Origin: Rhizobium sp. FY34
GTDB lineage: Bacteria > Pseudomonadota > Alphaproteobacteria > Rhizobiales > Rhizobiaceae
Length of the DNA: 64,000 nucleotides
Direction: 5' to 3'
Assembly (NCBI RefSeq): GCF_005222845.1
Contig: NZ_STFZ01000011.1
Span: forward strand, 523,996-587,995
The notes beneath the pieces are model-generated. The model saw only the letters and a program-made list of their open reading frames with translations, was not told the origin of the DNA and searched no databases. A program made the translations under genes and the position numbers. Shown here in pieces: positions 42,439 through 51,191 of the stretch. Position 1 is the stretch's first letter; each line of letters opens with the position of its first letter.

Positions 42439-43911
42439 ATGACATCAGCCATCCGCTTCATCCTCAATGGCGACGATATTTCGCTTGGTGATTTTTCTCC
42501 AACGGAAACCTTGCTGGACTATCTGCGCCTGAGACGGCGGCTGACGGGCAGCAAGGAAGGCTGTGCCGAGGGTGATTGCGGTGCCTGCACCGTACTGGTG
42601 GGGCGGCTGATCGGCGGCGCGCTGCGCTATGAAAGCGTCAATGCCTGCATCCGCTTTCTCGGCTCCCTGCATGGCACGCATGTGGTGACAGTGGAACATT
42701 TGGCCGGCAAGGATGGTAAGCTGCATCCCGTGCAGCAGGCCATGGTGGATTGCCATGGCTCGCAATGCGGCTTCTGCACGCCGGGCTTCGTCATGTCGCT
42801 CTATGGGCTGTGGATGGCGAATGAAGAGCCAAGCCGGGCCGAAATCGAAATCGCACTACAGGGCAATCTCTGTCGTTGCACGGGCTATGAGCCGATCGTC
42901 AAAGCCGCCGAACAGGTGGCGACCGAGCGCCCAAGCGCGCTGTTTGATCCGATCGAGCGCGACCGCGCCGAGATCATGGCCAAACTCTGGACCATCCGCG
43001 CCTCCTCCGACACCATCACCGTGGAGAAAGACGGCAAGCGCGCCATCATTCCCGGCACGCTGGCGGGCCTTGCCGCAACGCTGGAACAGGAGCCGTCAGC
43101 CACGATCATTGCCGGGTCCACCGATGTCGGGCTCTGGGTGACCAAACAGATGCGCCCGATCAATCCGGTCGTCTTCATCAACCACCTGACGGACCTGCAG
43201 ACGATTACCGAAGACGAGACCGGCATTACGCTGGGTGCCGGCGTGACCTATGCCCAGGCGCTGTCGGTTCTGGAATTCGCCTATCCGGCCATGGGCCGGC
43301 TGATCGACCGCATCGGCGGCGCGCAGGTGCGCAATATGGGCACGATCGGCGGCAATATCGCCAATGGCTCGCCGATCGGCGACATGCCACCGGCCCTGAT
43401 TGCGCTCGGCGCCAGTGTCACGCTGCGCTCGGCATCCTCCTCGCGCACGCTACTGCTGGAAGACTATTTCATCGAATATGGCCGCCAAGACCGCAAGCCC
43501 GGCGAATTTGTCGAGAAGATCTTCGTGCCCGTTCGCAATGAAGAGGCGTTTTTTGCCGCCTACAAGATCACCAAGCGCCGCGACGAGGATATTTCCGCCC
43601 TTCTCGGCGCCTTCTACCTGACGCTGGATGCCGAAGGCTGCGTGGAAACCTGTCGCATCGCTTTCGGCGGCATGGCCGGCACGCCCAAACGCGCAACGAG
43701 CGTGGAGGCAGCGCTTGTCGGCCAGCCATGGAGCTGGAACGCGGTTGCCGCCGCGCAAATGTCTTTCGCCGAGGATTACCAGCCGCTGACCGACTGGCGC
43801 GCCACGGCAGAGTACCGGGCGATCACCGCCCGCAACCTGCTGACCCGCTTTTTCCTCGAAACCGCCGGCCAGCCGCAGGAACTGGTGCGGTTCGAGCCGG
43901 AGGAGGCTTGA
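42439..43911 (+). CDS. xdhA: Xanthine dehydrogenase, FeS/FAD subunit
   Basis: The small subunit of xanthine dehydrogenase (hypoxanthine and xanthine to urate), 490 residues. The N-terminal plant-type [2Fe-2S] cluster uses C42, C47, C50 and C70. The second cluster uses C110 and C113 (QCGFCTPG) with C145 and C147 (CRCTGY). The FAD domain spans about 190-360 with IIAGSTDVG and TIGGNIANGSPIGDMPP. It is co-directional with bdhA (17 bases) and is separated from xdhB by a 337-base repeat-bearing gap. Confidence 0.96.
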   Translation: MTSAIRFILNGDDISLGDFSPTETLLDYLRLRRRLTGSKEGCAEGDCGACTVLVGRLIGGALRYESVNACIRFLGSLHGTHVVTVEHLAGKDGKLHPVQQAMVDCHGSQCGFCTPGFVMSLYGLWMANEEPSRAEIEIALQGNLCRCTGYEPIVKAAEQVATERPSALFDPIERDRAEIMAKLWTIRASSDTITVEKDGKRAIIPGTLAGLAATLEQEPSATIIAGSTDVGLWVTKQMRPINPVVFINHLTDLQTITEDETGITLGAGVTYAQALSVLEFAYPAMGRLIDRIGGAQVRNMGTIGGNIANGSPIGDMPPALIALGASVTLRSASSSRTLLLEDYFIEYGRQDRKPGEFVEKIFVPVRNEEAFFAAYKITKRRDEDISALLGAFYLTLDAEGCVETCRIAFGGMAGTPKRATSVEAALVGQPWSWNAVAAAQMSFAEDYQPLTDWRATAEYRAITARNLLTRFFLETAGQPQELVRFEPEEA

Positions 43912-43947
43912 GTATGGCCTATTCCTTTGGTTCCTCTGTGCTGAACT

Positions 43948-44178
43948 ACCCCCCTCTGTCCTGCCGGCCTGCTGGGGACGAGCCCGGCGGTTCGGTGCGC
44001 CTTTCGGGCCGCTTCAATAGCAGCTTCGTTGCTCGGGTGAAAAAAGCCCCCTCCCCAACCCCTCCCCACAAGGGGGAGGGGCTTAATCTGCCGCACCCTC
44101 AGCGCTCACATGTGGCAAAGGCATTACCGCTGGTCCTCTCCCCCCTTGTGGGGGAGATGGCGGCAGCCAGAGGGGGTC
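43948..44178. repeat. Degenerate palindromic repeat (ccccctctg type) between xdhA and xdhB
   Basis: The 337-base gap 43912-44248 has no convincing gene. It starts with ACCCCCCTCTGTCCTGCCGG (43948-43967), the same outer arm as the perfect copy at 47000-47180, then holds CTCCCC..GGGGAG inner palindromes (44046-44083 and 44137-44158) and ends with CCAGAGGGGGT (44167-44177). The arms have diverged, so it is a decayed or mosaic copy. It was probably inserted inside the xdh operon. Confidence 0.7.
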
Positions 44179-44248
44179 TTTCGCTGGCCGGACGGAGTAA
44201 TCGCCATCAGACCATTGGAAAACATAACGTCATCGAAGGAACGCACTG

Positions 44249-46585
44249 ATGGACAACACCACCTTCGACGCGAAACCCGTCATCAATGGCTCGGTGCACA
44301 CATCACTGCGCCATGATTCGGCCCACAAGCATGTGACCGGCAGTGCCGAATATATCGATGACATGCCGGAACCCGCCGGCACGCTGCATGCAGCGCTTGG
44401 CATGGCAGACAGGGCGCATGCCGATATCCTGTCTCTCGACTTATCCGCCGTCAAAGCCGCGCCGGGTGTCGTCGCCGTCATCACGGCGTCCGATATTCCA
44501 GGCGTCAACGATGTCTCCTCCAATGGCAGCCATGACGAACCGCTGCTGGCGACCGACAAGGTCGAATTCCATGGCCAGCCGATCTTCGTCGTCATCGGGC
44601 AAACGCGTGATGCGGCCCGCCGTGCCGCCCGTCTGGCCAAGATCGAATACCGCGACCTGCCGCACTGGACCGATATAAAAGGCGCGCAGGCCAATGGTGC
44701 ACCGCTCGTCATCACGCCGATGACACTGAAGCGCGGCGAGCCGGAAACGGAAATGCAAAAGGCGCCGCTTCGCCTGCAAGGCCAGATGGAAATCGGCGGG
44801 CAGGAGCATTTCTATCTCGAAAGCCAGATTGCGCTCGCCATTCCCGGTGAAGACGAGGATGTTACCATCTGGTCATCCACCCAGCATCCGACCGAGGTGC
44901 AGCATATGGTGGCGCATGTGCTAGCTTGCGCCAACCATGCCGTGACCGTCAACACACGGCGCATGGGCGGCGGGTTCGGCGGCAAGGAAACGCAAGGCGC
45001 ACATTTCGCCTGCCTCGCCGCATTGGCCGCCAAAAAGCTCAACCGCGCCGTAAAATTCCGTCCAGACCGCGACGAGGACATGGCGGTGACCGGCAAACGG
45101 CATGATTTTCGCGTCGACTATGAACTGGGCTTTGACGAGGAAGGCCGCATCCATGCGGTGGATGCCACATTTGCGGCACGCTGCGGCTTCTCCTCGGATC
45201 TTTCCGGGCCGGTCACCGACCGTGCGCTGTTTCATGCGGATTCCAGCTATTTCTATCCGCATGTGCATCTCACCTCCCAGCCGCTCAAAACCCACACCTG
45301 TTCCAACACCGCCTTTCGCGGCTTCGGCGGGCCGCAGGGCATGCTGGGCGGTGAGCGCTTCATCGAGGAAATAGCCTATGCGGTGGGCAAGGACCCGCTC
45401 GATATCCGCAAGCTGAACTTTTATGGCCAGCCGGGGTCCGGGCGCACGCTGACCCCCTATCACCAGGAGGTGGAGGACAATATCCTGCTGCAGCTGGTGG
45501 AAGAGCTGGAAGCCTCCAGCGACTACCGTGCAAGACGCCAAGCGATCATTGACTACAATGAAAACAGCCCGGTCATCCGCAAGGGCATTGCGCTGACGCC
45601 GGTGAAATTCGGCATATCCTTCACCATGACCGCCTTCAATCAGGCCGGTGCGCTGGTGCATGTCTATTCGGATGGCTCGATCCATCTGAACCATGGCGGC
45701 ACGGAAATGGGCCAGGGGCTTTACACCAAGGTGGCGCAGGTGGTGGCCGATGCCTTCAATGTCGATATCGAACGAGTGAAGATCACCGCAACCACGACCG
45801 GCAAGGTTCCCAATACATCGGCCACCGCCGCCTCCTCCGGCTCGGATCTGAACGGCATGGCCGCTTACGATGCCGCCCGCCAGATCAAGGAGAGGCTGGT
45901 CGAGTTTGCCTGCGGCAAATGGCAGGTCGAGGCAAAGGATGTGGAATTCCTGCCCAACCGCGTGCGGATCGGCAGTGAAACGATCAGTTTCGACGCTCTG
46001 GTGAAGGCGGCCTATTTCGGCCGGGTGCAACTGTCTGCCGCCGGCTTTTACAAGACGCCGAAAATCCATTGGGACCGGGCCGCAGGGCGCGGCAGGCCCT
46101 TCTATTACTTCGCCTATGGCGCCGCCTGTTCAGAAGTGTCGATCGATACGCTGACCGGCGAATACCTGATGGATCGCACCGATATCCTGCATGATGTCGG
46201 CAAATCGCTCAATCCGGTCATCGATATCGGCCAGATCGAGGGCGCCTTCGTGCAGGGCATGGGCTGGCTGACGACGGAAGAACTGTGGTGGGATGCCAAG
46301 GGCCGGCTTCGCACCCATGCACCGTCCACCTACAAGATCCCGTTGGCTTCAGACAGGCCAAAAATCTTCAACGTCAAACTGGCCGACTGGTCGGAAAACC
46401 GCGAACCGACGATCGGTCGCTCGAAAGCTGTCGGCGAACCGCCCTTCATGCTGGGCATTTCGGTGCTGGAAGCACTGTCCATGGCCGTCGCCTCGATTGC
46501 CGATTACACGGTCTGCCCGAAGCTTGACGCGCCGGCAACGCCGGAACGCGTGCTGATGGCCGTGGAGCGGATGAAGGCGATGTGA
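44249..46585 (+). CDS. xdhB: Xanthine dehydrogenase, molybdopterin subunit
   Basis: The large molybdenum-cofactor subunit, 778 residues, cytosolic. Conserved pieces in order are GSAEYIDDMPEP near the N terminus, MGGGFGGKETQ (cofactor-proximal loop), SNTAFRGFGGPQG, ASSGSDLNGMAA and, near the C terminus, VGEPPFMLG with catalytic base E730. It partners XdhA. The downstream DUF559 gene overlaps or abuts its stop, and the maturation factor XdhC follows. Confidence 0.96.
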   Translation: MDNTTFDAKPVINGSVHTSLRHDSAHKHVTGSAEYIDDMPEPAGTLHAALGMADRAHADILSLDLSAVKAAPGVVAVITASDIPGVNDVSSNGSHDEPLLATDKVEFHGQPIFVVIGQTRDAARRAARLAKIEYRDLPHWTDIKGAQANGAPLVITPMTLKRGEPETEMQKAPLRLQGQMEIGGQEHFYLESQIALAIPGEDEDVTIWSSTQHPTEVQHMVAHVLACANHAVTVNTRRMGGGFGGKETQGAHFACLAALAAKKLNRAVKFRPDRDEDMAVTGKRHDFRVDYELGFDEEGRIHAVDATFAARCGFSSDLSGPVTDRALFHADSSYFYPHVHLTSQPLKTHTCSNTAFRGFGGPQGMLGGERFIEEIAYAVGKDPLDIRKLNFYGQPGSGRTLTPYHQEVEDNILLQLVEELEASSDYRARRQAIIDYNENSPVIRKGIALTPVKFGISFTMTAFNQAGALVHVYSDGSIHLNHGGTEMGQGLYTKVAQVVADAFNVDIERVKITATTTGKVPNTSATAASSGSDLNGMAAYDAARQIKERLVEFACGKWQVEAKDVEFLPNRVRIGSETISFDALVKAAYFGRVQLSAAGFYKTPKIHWDRAAGRGRPFYYFAYGAACSEVSIDTLTGEYLMDRTDILHDVGKSLNPVIDIGQIEGAFVQGMGWLTTEELWWDAKGRLRTHAPSTYKIPLASDRPKIFNVKLADWSENREPTIGRSKAVGEPPFMLGISVLEALSMAVASIADYTVCPKLDAPATPERVLMAVERMKAM

Positions 46586-46596
46586 TGGGGGCAGCG

Positions 46597-46968
46597 ATGC
46601 CGCATTTCGAAGTGCCGGTTCGAAATCGTCAAAGCGCGCGGCGTATGCGTCGCGCGTTGACCGAACCAGAATTGAAGTTCTGGAATGCGGTGCGGGCTCA
46701 TCGGTTGATGGGACTGAGTTTTCGACGCCAGATGCCGATTGGCGGCTATATTGCCGATTTCGCCTGCCCGGACCACAAACTGATCATTGAGATCGATGGG
46801 TCTGGCCATTCGTTCGACAAGCAGATTGTCCATGATCATCAACGTGATGCAGTCCTGGCGGAACTCGGCTGGCAGGTCATTCGCTTTACCAGCGGCGAAA
46901 TCATGACGCATCTTGATGATGCCTGTATGCATATCCTGCAGGTGATAGGAATTGGCCGCTTTGAATAG
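46597..46968 (+). CDS. DUF559 (VSR-like endonuclease fold) protein
   Basis: A 123-residue protein of the DUF559 family, which has a restriction-endonuclease-like fold related to Vsr. Typical sequence is RRALTEPELKFWNAVRAHRLMGLSFRRQMPIGGYIADFACPDHKLIIEIDG in pieces, with the D-x(n)-E-x-D acidic residues (ADFAC, EIDG) that would bind metal. The ATG at 46597 has GGGGG five bases upstream. An ATG at 46585 overlapping the xdhB stop (TGATG) is the alternative. Its place between xdhB and xdhC looks accidental. Cellular role unknown. Confidence 0.85.
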   Translation: MPHFEVPVRNRQSARRMRRALTEPELKFWNAVRAHRLMGLSFRRQMPIGGYIADFACPDHKLIIEIDGSGHSFDKQIVHDHQRDAVLAELGWQVIRFTSGEIMTHLDDACMHILQVIGIGRFE

Positions 46969-46999
46969 TGTCGTTTTCTCGGTCGTATCGCTTGAGATG

Positions 47000-47180
47000 C
47001 ACCCCCCTCTGTCCTGCCGGACATCTCCCCCTCAAGGGGGGAGATCAGACAGAAGCAGCCGCTTGGCTCACTCCACGACAATACTAGCCGCTCGCAACAC
47101 CATCGAAATTGTTCCGCGCCTGAGCCGCTTGTCGATCTCCCCCCTTGAGGGGGAGATGTCCGGCAGGACAGAGGGGGGTG
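47000..47180. repeat. Perfect 47-base inverted repeat (RIME-like)
   Basis: Left arm 47000-47046 and right arm 47134-47180 are exact reverse complements over 47 bases, beginning CACCCCCCTCTGTCC. Each arm also contains its own small palindrome (CTCCCCCTCAAGGGGGGAG). The 87 bases between are unlike other copies. It fills the gap between the DUF559 gene and xdhC and resembles the Rhizobium-specific intergenic mosaic elements. Confidence 0.85.
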
Positions 47181-47208
47181 CCGTTCGGCATGATAGAGGA
47201 AGCATGTC

Positions 47209-48003
47209 ATGACCTCGCTCACCGCCTTCCTTGCCGCAAACCCGGACACGATCCTCGTCACCATCAGCCAAGCGAAAGGCTCGACGCCGCGTGAACAGGG
47301 CGCCTATATGCTGGTATCGCCCTCAGCCAGTTTCGGCACGATCGGCGGCGGACAGCTGGAATTCATGGCGATCGACAATGCGCGCGCGCTGATCGGCGGT
47401 GAAGGCATGCCCGAGATGGACATTCCGCTTGGGCCAGACATCGGCCAATGCTGCGGCGGGCGCACGCGGCTGTCGTTTAGCAAAGTCACGCCAAGGGTGG
47501 CAGCTGACCTTGAGTCTGACCGTGCCGCAGAGTCTGCCGCTTACCCTCGAGTCATACTGTTTGGGGCCGGCCATGTGGGGCAGGCGCTCGTGCGGGCGCT
47601 GTCACCCCTGCCCTTTTCCGTCACCGTCATTGAGACCCGCGCCGAAGCGCTCAAGGATCTGCCACCCGGCATCGAGGCCAGACATGTGGCCATGCCCGAA
47701 GCGCTGGTGCGGGATCTTGCCCCCGGCAGTGCCGTGCTGATCCTCACCCATGACCATGCGCTGGATTTCCTCATCGCCCGCGAGGCGCTGGCCCGCAGCG
47801 ATCTGGCCTATGTCGGCATGATCGGCTCCGCCACCAAGCGCGCCACATTCAAAAGCTGGCTGGCGCGCGAAACGCATGGCACGATCTCAGCCGATCCCCT
47901 CATCCTGCCCATCGGCGGAACGGCTGTGCACGACAAGCGCCCGGAGGTGATTGCGGCCATGGTGGCCGCCGAACTGCTGACCACCCTTTCGAAGACTGAT
48001 TAG
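47209..48003 (+). CDS. xdhC: Xanthine dehydrogenase accessory protein XdhC
   Basis: A molybdenum-cofactor sulfuration and insertion factor for xanthine dehydrogenase, 264 residues. The N-terminal XdhC domain has TISQAKGSTPREQGAYMLV and GTIGGGQLEFMAIDNA with CCGG (QCCGGRTRL). The C-terminal Rossmann-like domain has VILFGAGHVGQALV, then LTHDHALDF and YVGMIGSATKR. It is in line with xdhAB but separated by a DUF559 gene and a large palindrome. Confidence 0.95.
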   Translation: MTSLTAFLAANPDTILVTISQAKGSTPREQGAYMLVSPSASFGTIGGGQLEFMAIDNARALIGGEGMPEMDIPLGPDIGQCCGGRTRLSFSKVTPRVAADLESDRAAESAAYPRVILFGAGHVGQALVRALSPLPFSVTVIETRAEALKDLPPGIEARHVAMPEALVRDLAPGSAVLILTHDHALDFLIAREALARSDLAYVGMIGSATKRATFKSWLARETHGTISADPLILPIGGTAVHDKRPEVIAAMVAAELLTTLSKTD

Positions 48004-48248
48004 AGCGGCCGCCGCAGAAAGACGTCGCGCGCCGCGTCGAAGGCACTTGGCGGCCGGGCCATCCGGTGGCGGCGGTCATGCAGGTCGATGAATCCGAGAT
48101 CCTGCTTCAGATATTCGGGCATGACCTCTGCATCAAATCTGTTGCCCTTGCTACACTCCGTTTCAATGGGTCTACGGCTCTTGTAACCTGCGACAGAAAG
48201 CAGGGCGCGGACCAGCCCGGCTGGCGTAATCAATTGTAATCTATGCAT
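48000..48248 (-). CDS. Small DUF1127-like protein divergent from LysR gene
   Basis: 82 residues. The middle (VMPEYLKQDLGFIDLHDRRH) resembles the xxYLLxDIGL core of Arg-rich DUF1127 proteins of rhizobia, but the match is weak. Its stop overlaps the xdhC stop by four bases (convergent), and it is divergent from the GcvA-like regulator, 100 bases apart, so it may be that regulator's target. The ribosome site is poor (GGTGATG). Confidence 0.5.
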   Translation of the reverse strand: MHRLQLITPAGLVRALLSVAGYKSRRPIETECSKGNRFDAEVMPEYLKQDLGFIDLHDRRHRMARPPSAFDAARDVFLRRPL

Positions 48249-48348
48249 CTTGCATCACCATTTGCAGAAGTATCTATTGGCAGGATGCAAGGTATGAGGA
48301 CAGCGATCCAATCGAAGCTTCATCTGCATGGATCAAGAGGACAAATGC

Positions 48349-49305
48349 ATGAAGATGTCGAAACAGTTCCCGCTGAACGCGCTGCGCGTGTTCGAGGCGG
48401 TCGCTCGCCACCTGAGCTTCACCAAGGCCGGCGAGGAACTGGGCCTCACGCAAACGGCCGTCAGCTATCAGGTAAAGCTTCTGGAGGATACGCTGAAGGA
48501 AACCCTCTTCCTGCGGCAGCCGCGCAGGATTGCCTTGACAGATGCCGGAGCGCGCTTGGCACCGAAGGTCTCGGAAGGCTTTGACATGCTACAGGCCGCA
48601 GTCAACGAGATGCAGGGCAGTGCCGAGGGCACTCTGACCATTCACGCCACCAGCACTTTTGCCAGCCATTGGCTGGCCCGTCACCTCGGTATCTTCCAGC
48701 TCGACAATCCGTCCGTTGCGGTGCGCCTGGAAACCTCTCAGGAGGTCATCGACTTTAACAAGACGGAGGCCGATCTGGCGATCCGGGTGGGCAAGGGAGA
48801 ATGGCCGGGCCTGCGAGCGCATTTTCTCATGCGCAACCATTTCACGCCGATGCTGAGCCCCCAGCTTGCCGAGACCATCGGCGGCGTGCGTGAGCCGCTG
48901 GATCTTCTGAAGCTGAAGATCATCGATCCAAGCGATCACTGGTGGCGCATCTGGTTCACCGCCGCCGGCCATCCGGATGCACCGCTGGAAAGCACATCCA
49001 GAAGCCGGCTTGGCTCACAGGCCGTCGAAGCGGCGGCGGCCATTGCCGGCCATGGGGTCGCCATTCTCAGACCGGAATTCTACCAGGACGACGTGGCGAT
49101 GGGCCGCTTGATCCAGCCTTTCGAACTCGCCTGCGAGGACGGATCACATTATTGGCTGGTTTATCCGGAAAACCGGCGCCACACCGCCAAAGTGCGTGCC
49201 TTCCGCAATTTCCTCAAGAAGACCCTTCCGAGCTTCGACACGTCCCCCGCCGGCAGCCCAGGCGCCGACGACGGGGCGGGTTCCTATCCTCCGGACTCAG
49301 CATAA
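48349..49305 (+). CDS. LysR-family regulator, GcvA-like (copy 1)
   Basis: 318 residues. The LysR helix-turn-helix is at about 8-66 (NALRVFEAVARHLSFTKAGEELGLTQTAVSYQVKLLE), followed by a periplasmic-binding-type effector domain with the GcvA-group pieces SEGTLTIHATSTFASHWLARHL (with variations) and AAAAIAGHGVAILRP. The inducer is unknown. The start is at 48349, with AGAGGAC upstream. A very similar regulator follows at 49658, so this is a tandem duplication. Confidence 0.9.
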   Translation: MKMSKQFPLNALRVFEAVARHLSFTKAGEELGLTQTAVSYQVKLLEDTLKETLFLRQPRRIALTDAGARLAPKVSEGFDMLQAAVNEMQGSAEGTLTIHATSTFASHWLARHLGIFQLDNPSVAVRLETSQEVIDFNKTEADLAIRVGKGEWPGLRAHFLMRNHFTPMLSPQLAETIGGVREPLDLLKLKIIDPSDHWWRIWFTAAGHPDAPLESTSRSRLGSQAVEAAAAIAGHGVAILRPEFYQDDVAMGRLIQPFELACEDGSHYWLVYPENRRHTAKVRAFRNFLKKTLPSFDTSPAGSPGADDGAGSYPPDSA

Positions 49306-49316
49306 ACCACCGGTCA

Positions 49317-49529
49317 TCAAAGCGGCGGCAACCTTGCCGCACGTATGCGCGCCCACAGATCTTCCTGCGGCACCGGCAAAGGTCGGGACAATGCGAGATC
49401 CGGGCGCAAATCCTCCGGCACATCGTCCGACGGTCGCGTAGCGGATACGGTGCGACGGGACAGAAGCCCTTTCACCCACATAAAGGCCGCAGATCTGCGC
49501 CCGGCAGAACCTCTGGTCCACACCGCCAT
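49317..49529 (-). CDS. Small Arg-rich protein divergent from second LysR gene
   Basis: A 70-residue frame not overlapping other genes, with a strong ribosome site (TGGAGG, seven bases before the ATG at 49529). It has an Arg-rich N half (GSAGRRSAAFMWVKGLLSRR) and DVPEDLRPDLALSRP, which is reminiscent of the small gene divergent from the first LysR copy and of DUF1127-type tails. It is 128 bases from the divergent regulator. Family membership is uncertain. Confidence 0.5.
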   Translation of the reverse strand: MAVWTRGSAGRRSAAFMWVKGLLSRRTVSATRPSDDVPEDLRPDLALSRPLPVPQEDLWARIRAARLPPL

Positions 49530-49657
49530 AATAGCCTCCAGTACTGAAATATTTTGATGCCTGGCTCGACAAATGCGGCCAATTCCGGTGTCATACCACC
49601 CGTTTCCTGCGCTCTACCAATTCAATCGAACAGGCCAGCCAGAAAGAAAACTTATCC

Positions 49658-50575
49658 ATGAAGCTATCGCGCAAGCTGCCGCTCAATGCGATCCGGGTGT
49701 TCGAGGCCGTGGCACGGCTCGGCAGCTTCACCAGGGCTGGCGAAGAGCTGGGCATGACGCAGACGGCCGTCAGCTATCAGGTCAAGCTTTTGGAAGAACA
49801 TCTCGGCGAACTGCTGTTTATCCGCGAGGCACGGCGCATCACTCTGACGCAGACGGGTGAACAGCTGCTGCCAAAGGTTTCTGAAGCCTTCGGCCTTCTA
49901 TCGGAAGCCATATCGGAAGCGCGCCAGGAGGCGGGCGGCATTCTGGAAATCCGCTCGACGCCAACCTTTGCCAGCCACTGGCTGGCCCGCCATATCGGCG
50001 CCTTCCAGCTGCAGAATCCGGGGTTGGCGGTGCGCATCCTGCGCATCGAAAAGCCGATGGATTTTCGCCAGGATAATGCCGATATCGCCATCTGGCGGGG
50101 CGAGCGTCCGCCGGCGGATGTGGATGCGCAGGAGCTTTTCCGACTGCACTATGCACCCATGCTGAGCCCAAAACTGGCCGAGACAATCGGCGGCGTGACG
50201 AACCCGGCGGATCTTCTGAAACTGCCGCTGATCGGCGGCAGCAGCAAATGGTGGAGAATCTGGTTTCAGTCGAACGGCACCGACACACCTCTGCCCGGCA
50301 CAAGCACGATCGACGCCGACGGTGCGCTGGATCTGGAAGGCAGTGCGGCGATTGCCGGCCATGGCGTGGCGCTGCTGAGCCCGTTTCTTCACCGCGAGGA
50401 ACTGAATACCGGCCGACTGATCATGCCGTTCGACGTCTTCAAAGAGGACGACAAGACCTACTGGCTCATATCGCCGAAAAGTCGACGCAAGTCGGCAAAG
50501 GTCGTGGCCTTCCGCCAATGGATGACAGAAACGCTGCCGCCCTCGGCCGCACCCGGCGCATCAGCAGATCAATAG
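49658..50575 (+). CDS. LysR-family regulator, GcvA-like (copy 2)
   Basis: 305 residues and a close paralogue of the regulator at 48349: the same order NAIRVFEAVARLGSFTRAGEELGMTQTAVSYQVKLLEEHLGE, then STPTFASHWLARHIGAFQLQNP, PMLSPKLAETIGGV and SAAIAGHGVALLSP. The inducer pocket differs more than the DNA-binding part, suggesting that the duplicates respond to different signals. Its stop overlaps the convergent secreted-protein gene by seven bases. Confidence 0.9.
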   Translation: MKLSRKLPLNAIRVFEAVARLGSFTRAGEELGMTQTAVSYQVKLLEEHLGELLFIREARRITLTQTGEQLLPKVSEAFGLLSEAISEARQEAGGILEIRSTPTFASHWLARHIGAFQLQNPGLAVRILRIEKPMDFRQDNADIAIWRGERPPADVDAQELFRLHYAPMLSPKLAETIGGVTNPADLLKLPLIGGSSKWWRIWFQSNGTDTPLPGTSTIDADGALDLEGSAAIAGHGVALLSPFLHREELNTGRLIMPFDVFKEDDKTYWLISPKSRRKSAKVVAFRQWMTETLPPSAAPGASADQ

Positions 50576-50913
50576 GCCATATCCGGCGCATAGAAGCAGC
50601 GCAGCGTATCCTCATTGGGATAGAGACAGAGGTGATATTCCTCGTCGCGGCTGCGGCGCGCCTCGCTTTGTTTCACCGAAAAATCATGCCGCTTGGTCAC
50701 CAGCCGGTGTTCGCCGGGCTTCAGCGAGATTTCATAGCCCTGCGCGGTGACCTTGACATTCTTCGTCGAGATCATCTGGCAATCGCCATTGTGCTCGTTG
50801 CCATTGCAGCAGAAGGCTTCGTATTTCCATCCGGACATGGCCTCGTGAGCACCGAGGCTGGATGGGAACGCAGACGCATACGCAATCATCACAAGGGTTG
50901 GAATGCTTCGCAT
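50569..50913 (-). CDS. Secreted cysteine-containing hypothetical protein
   Basis: 114 residues with a signal-peptide-like N terminus (MRSIPTLVMIAYASAFPSSLGA) and a mature part with five cysteines, including CCNGNEHNGDC near the start and CLYPNEDTLRC near the end, so disulfide bonding in the periplasm is likely. I recognise it only as a type of small exported protein common in rhizobia. It converges on LysR copy 2 and is divergent from puuD, 278 bases apart. Confidence 0.7.
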   Translation of the reverse strand: MRSIPTLVMIAYASAFPSSLGAHEAMSGWKYEAFCCNGNEHNGDCQMISTKNVKVTAQGYEISLKPGEHRLVTKRHDFSVKQSEARRSRDEEYHLCLYPNEDTLRCFYAPDMAY

Positions 50914-51191
50914 CAGCTTAGTCTCCGTTGATGAATGCCTTTCATCACCGGTGAAGCCGCAATACTCGCCTTCACCGGCTGTCTTGCATCCGTCATATTA
51001 GCGCAGTTGCAGGCGCAAGCTAATCCGTAAGTTTTCGCGATGCACAAATAACAGTGGCCGACAGGCTGGCGAAAGCTTCAGCGCCTGCCGAAATTCAGGG
51101 GAGCAGTCCCTTTTGCAGCGCACTCTCCCCCTTTCCTTCGGTGGAAAATTTTCGCAAAGTGACTGGTCGGGGAATGTGAAGGGATTCTGCA

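Noticed and set aside
43912..44248. Open frames across the xdhA-xdhB gap
   Set aside because: The sequence is made of palindromic repeat DNA. The translation is Pro/Gly-rich without similarity, and no ribosome site is seen.
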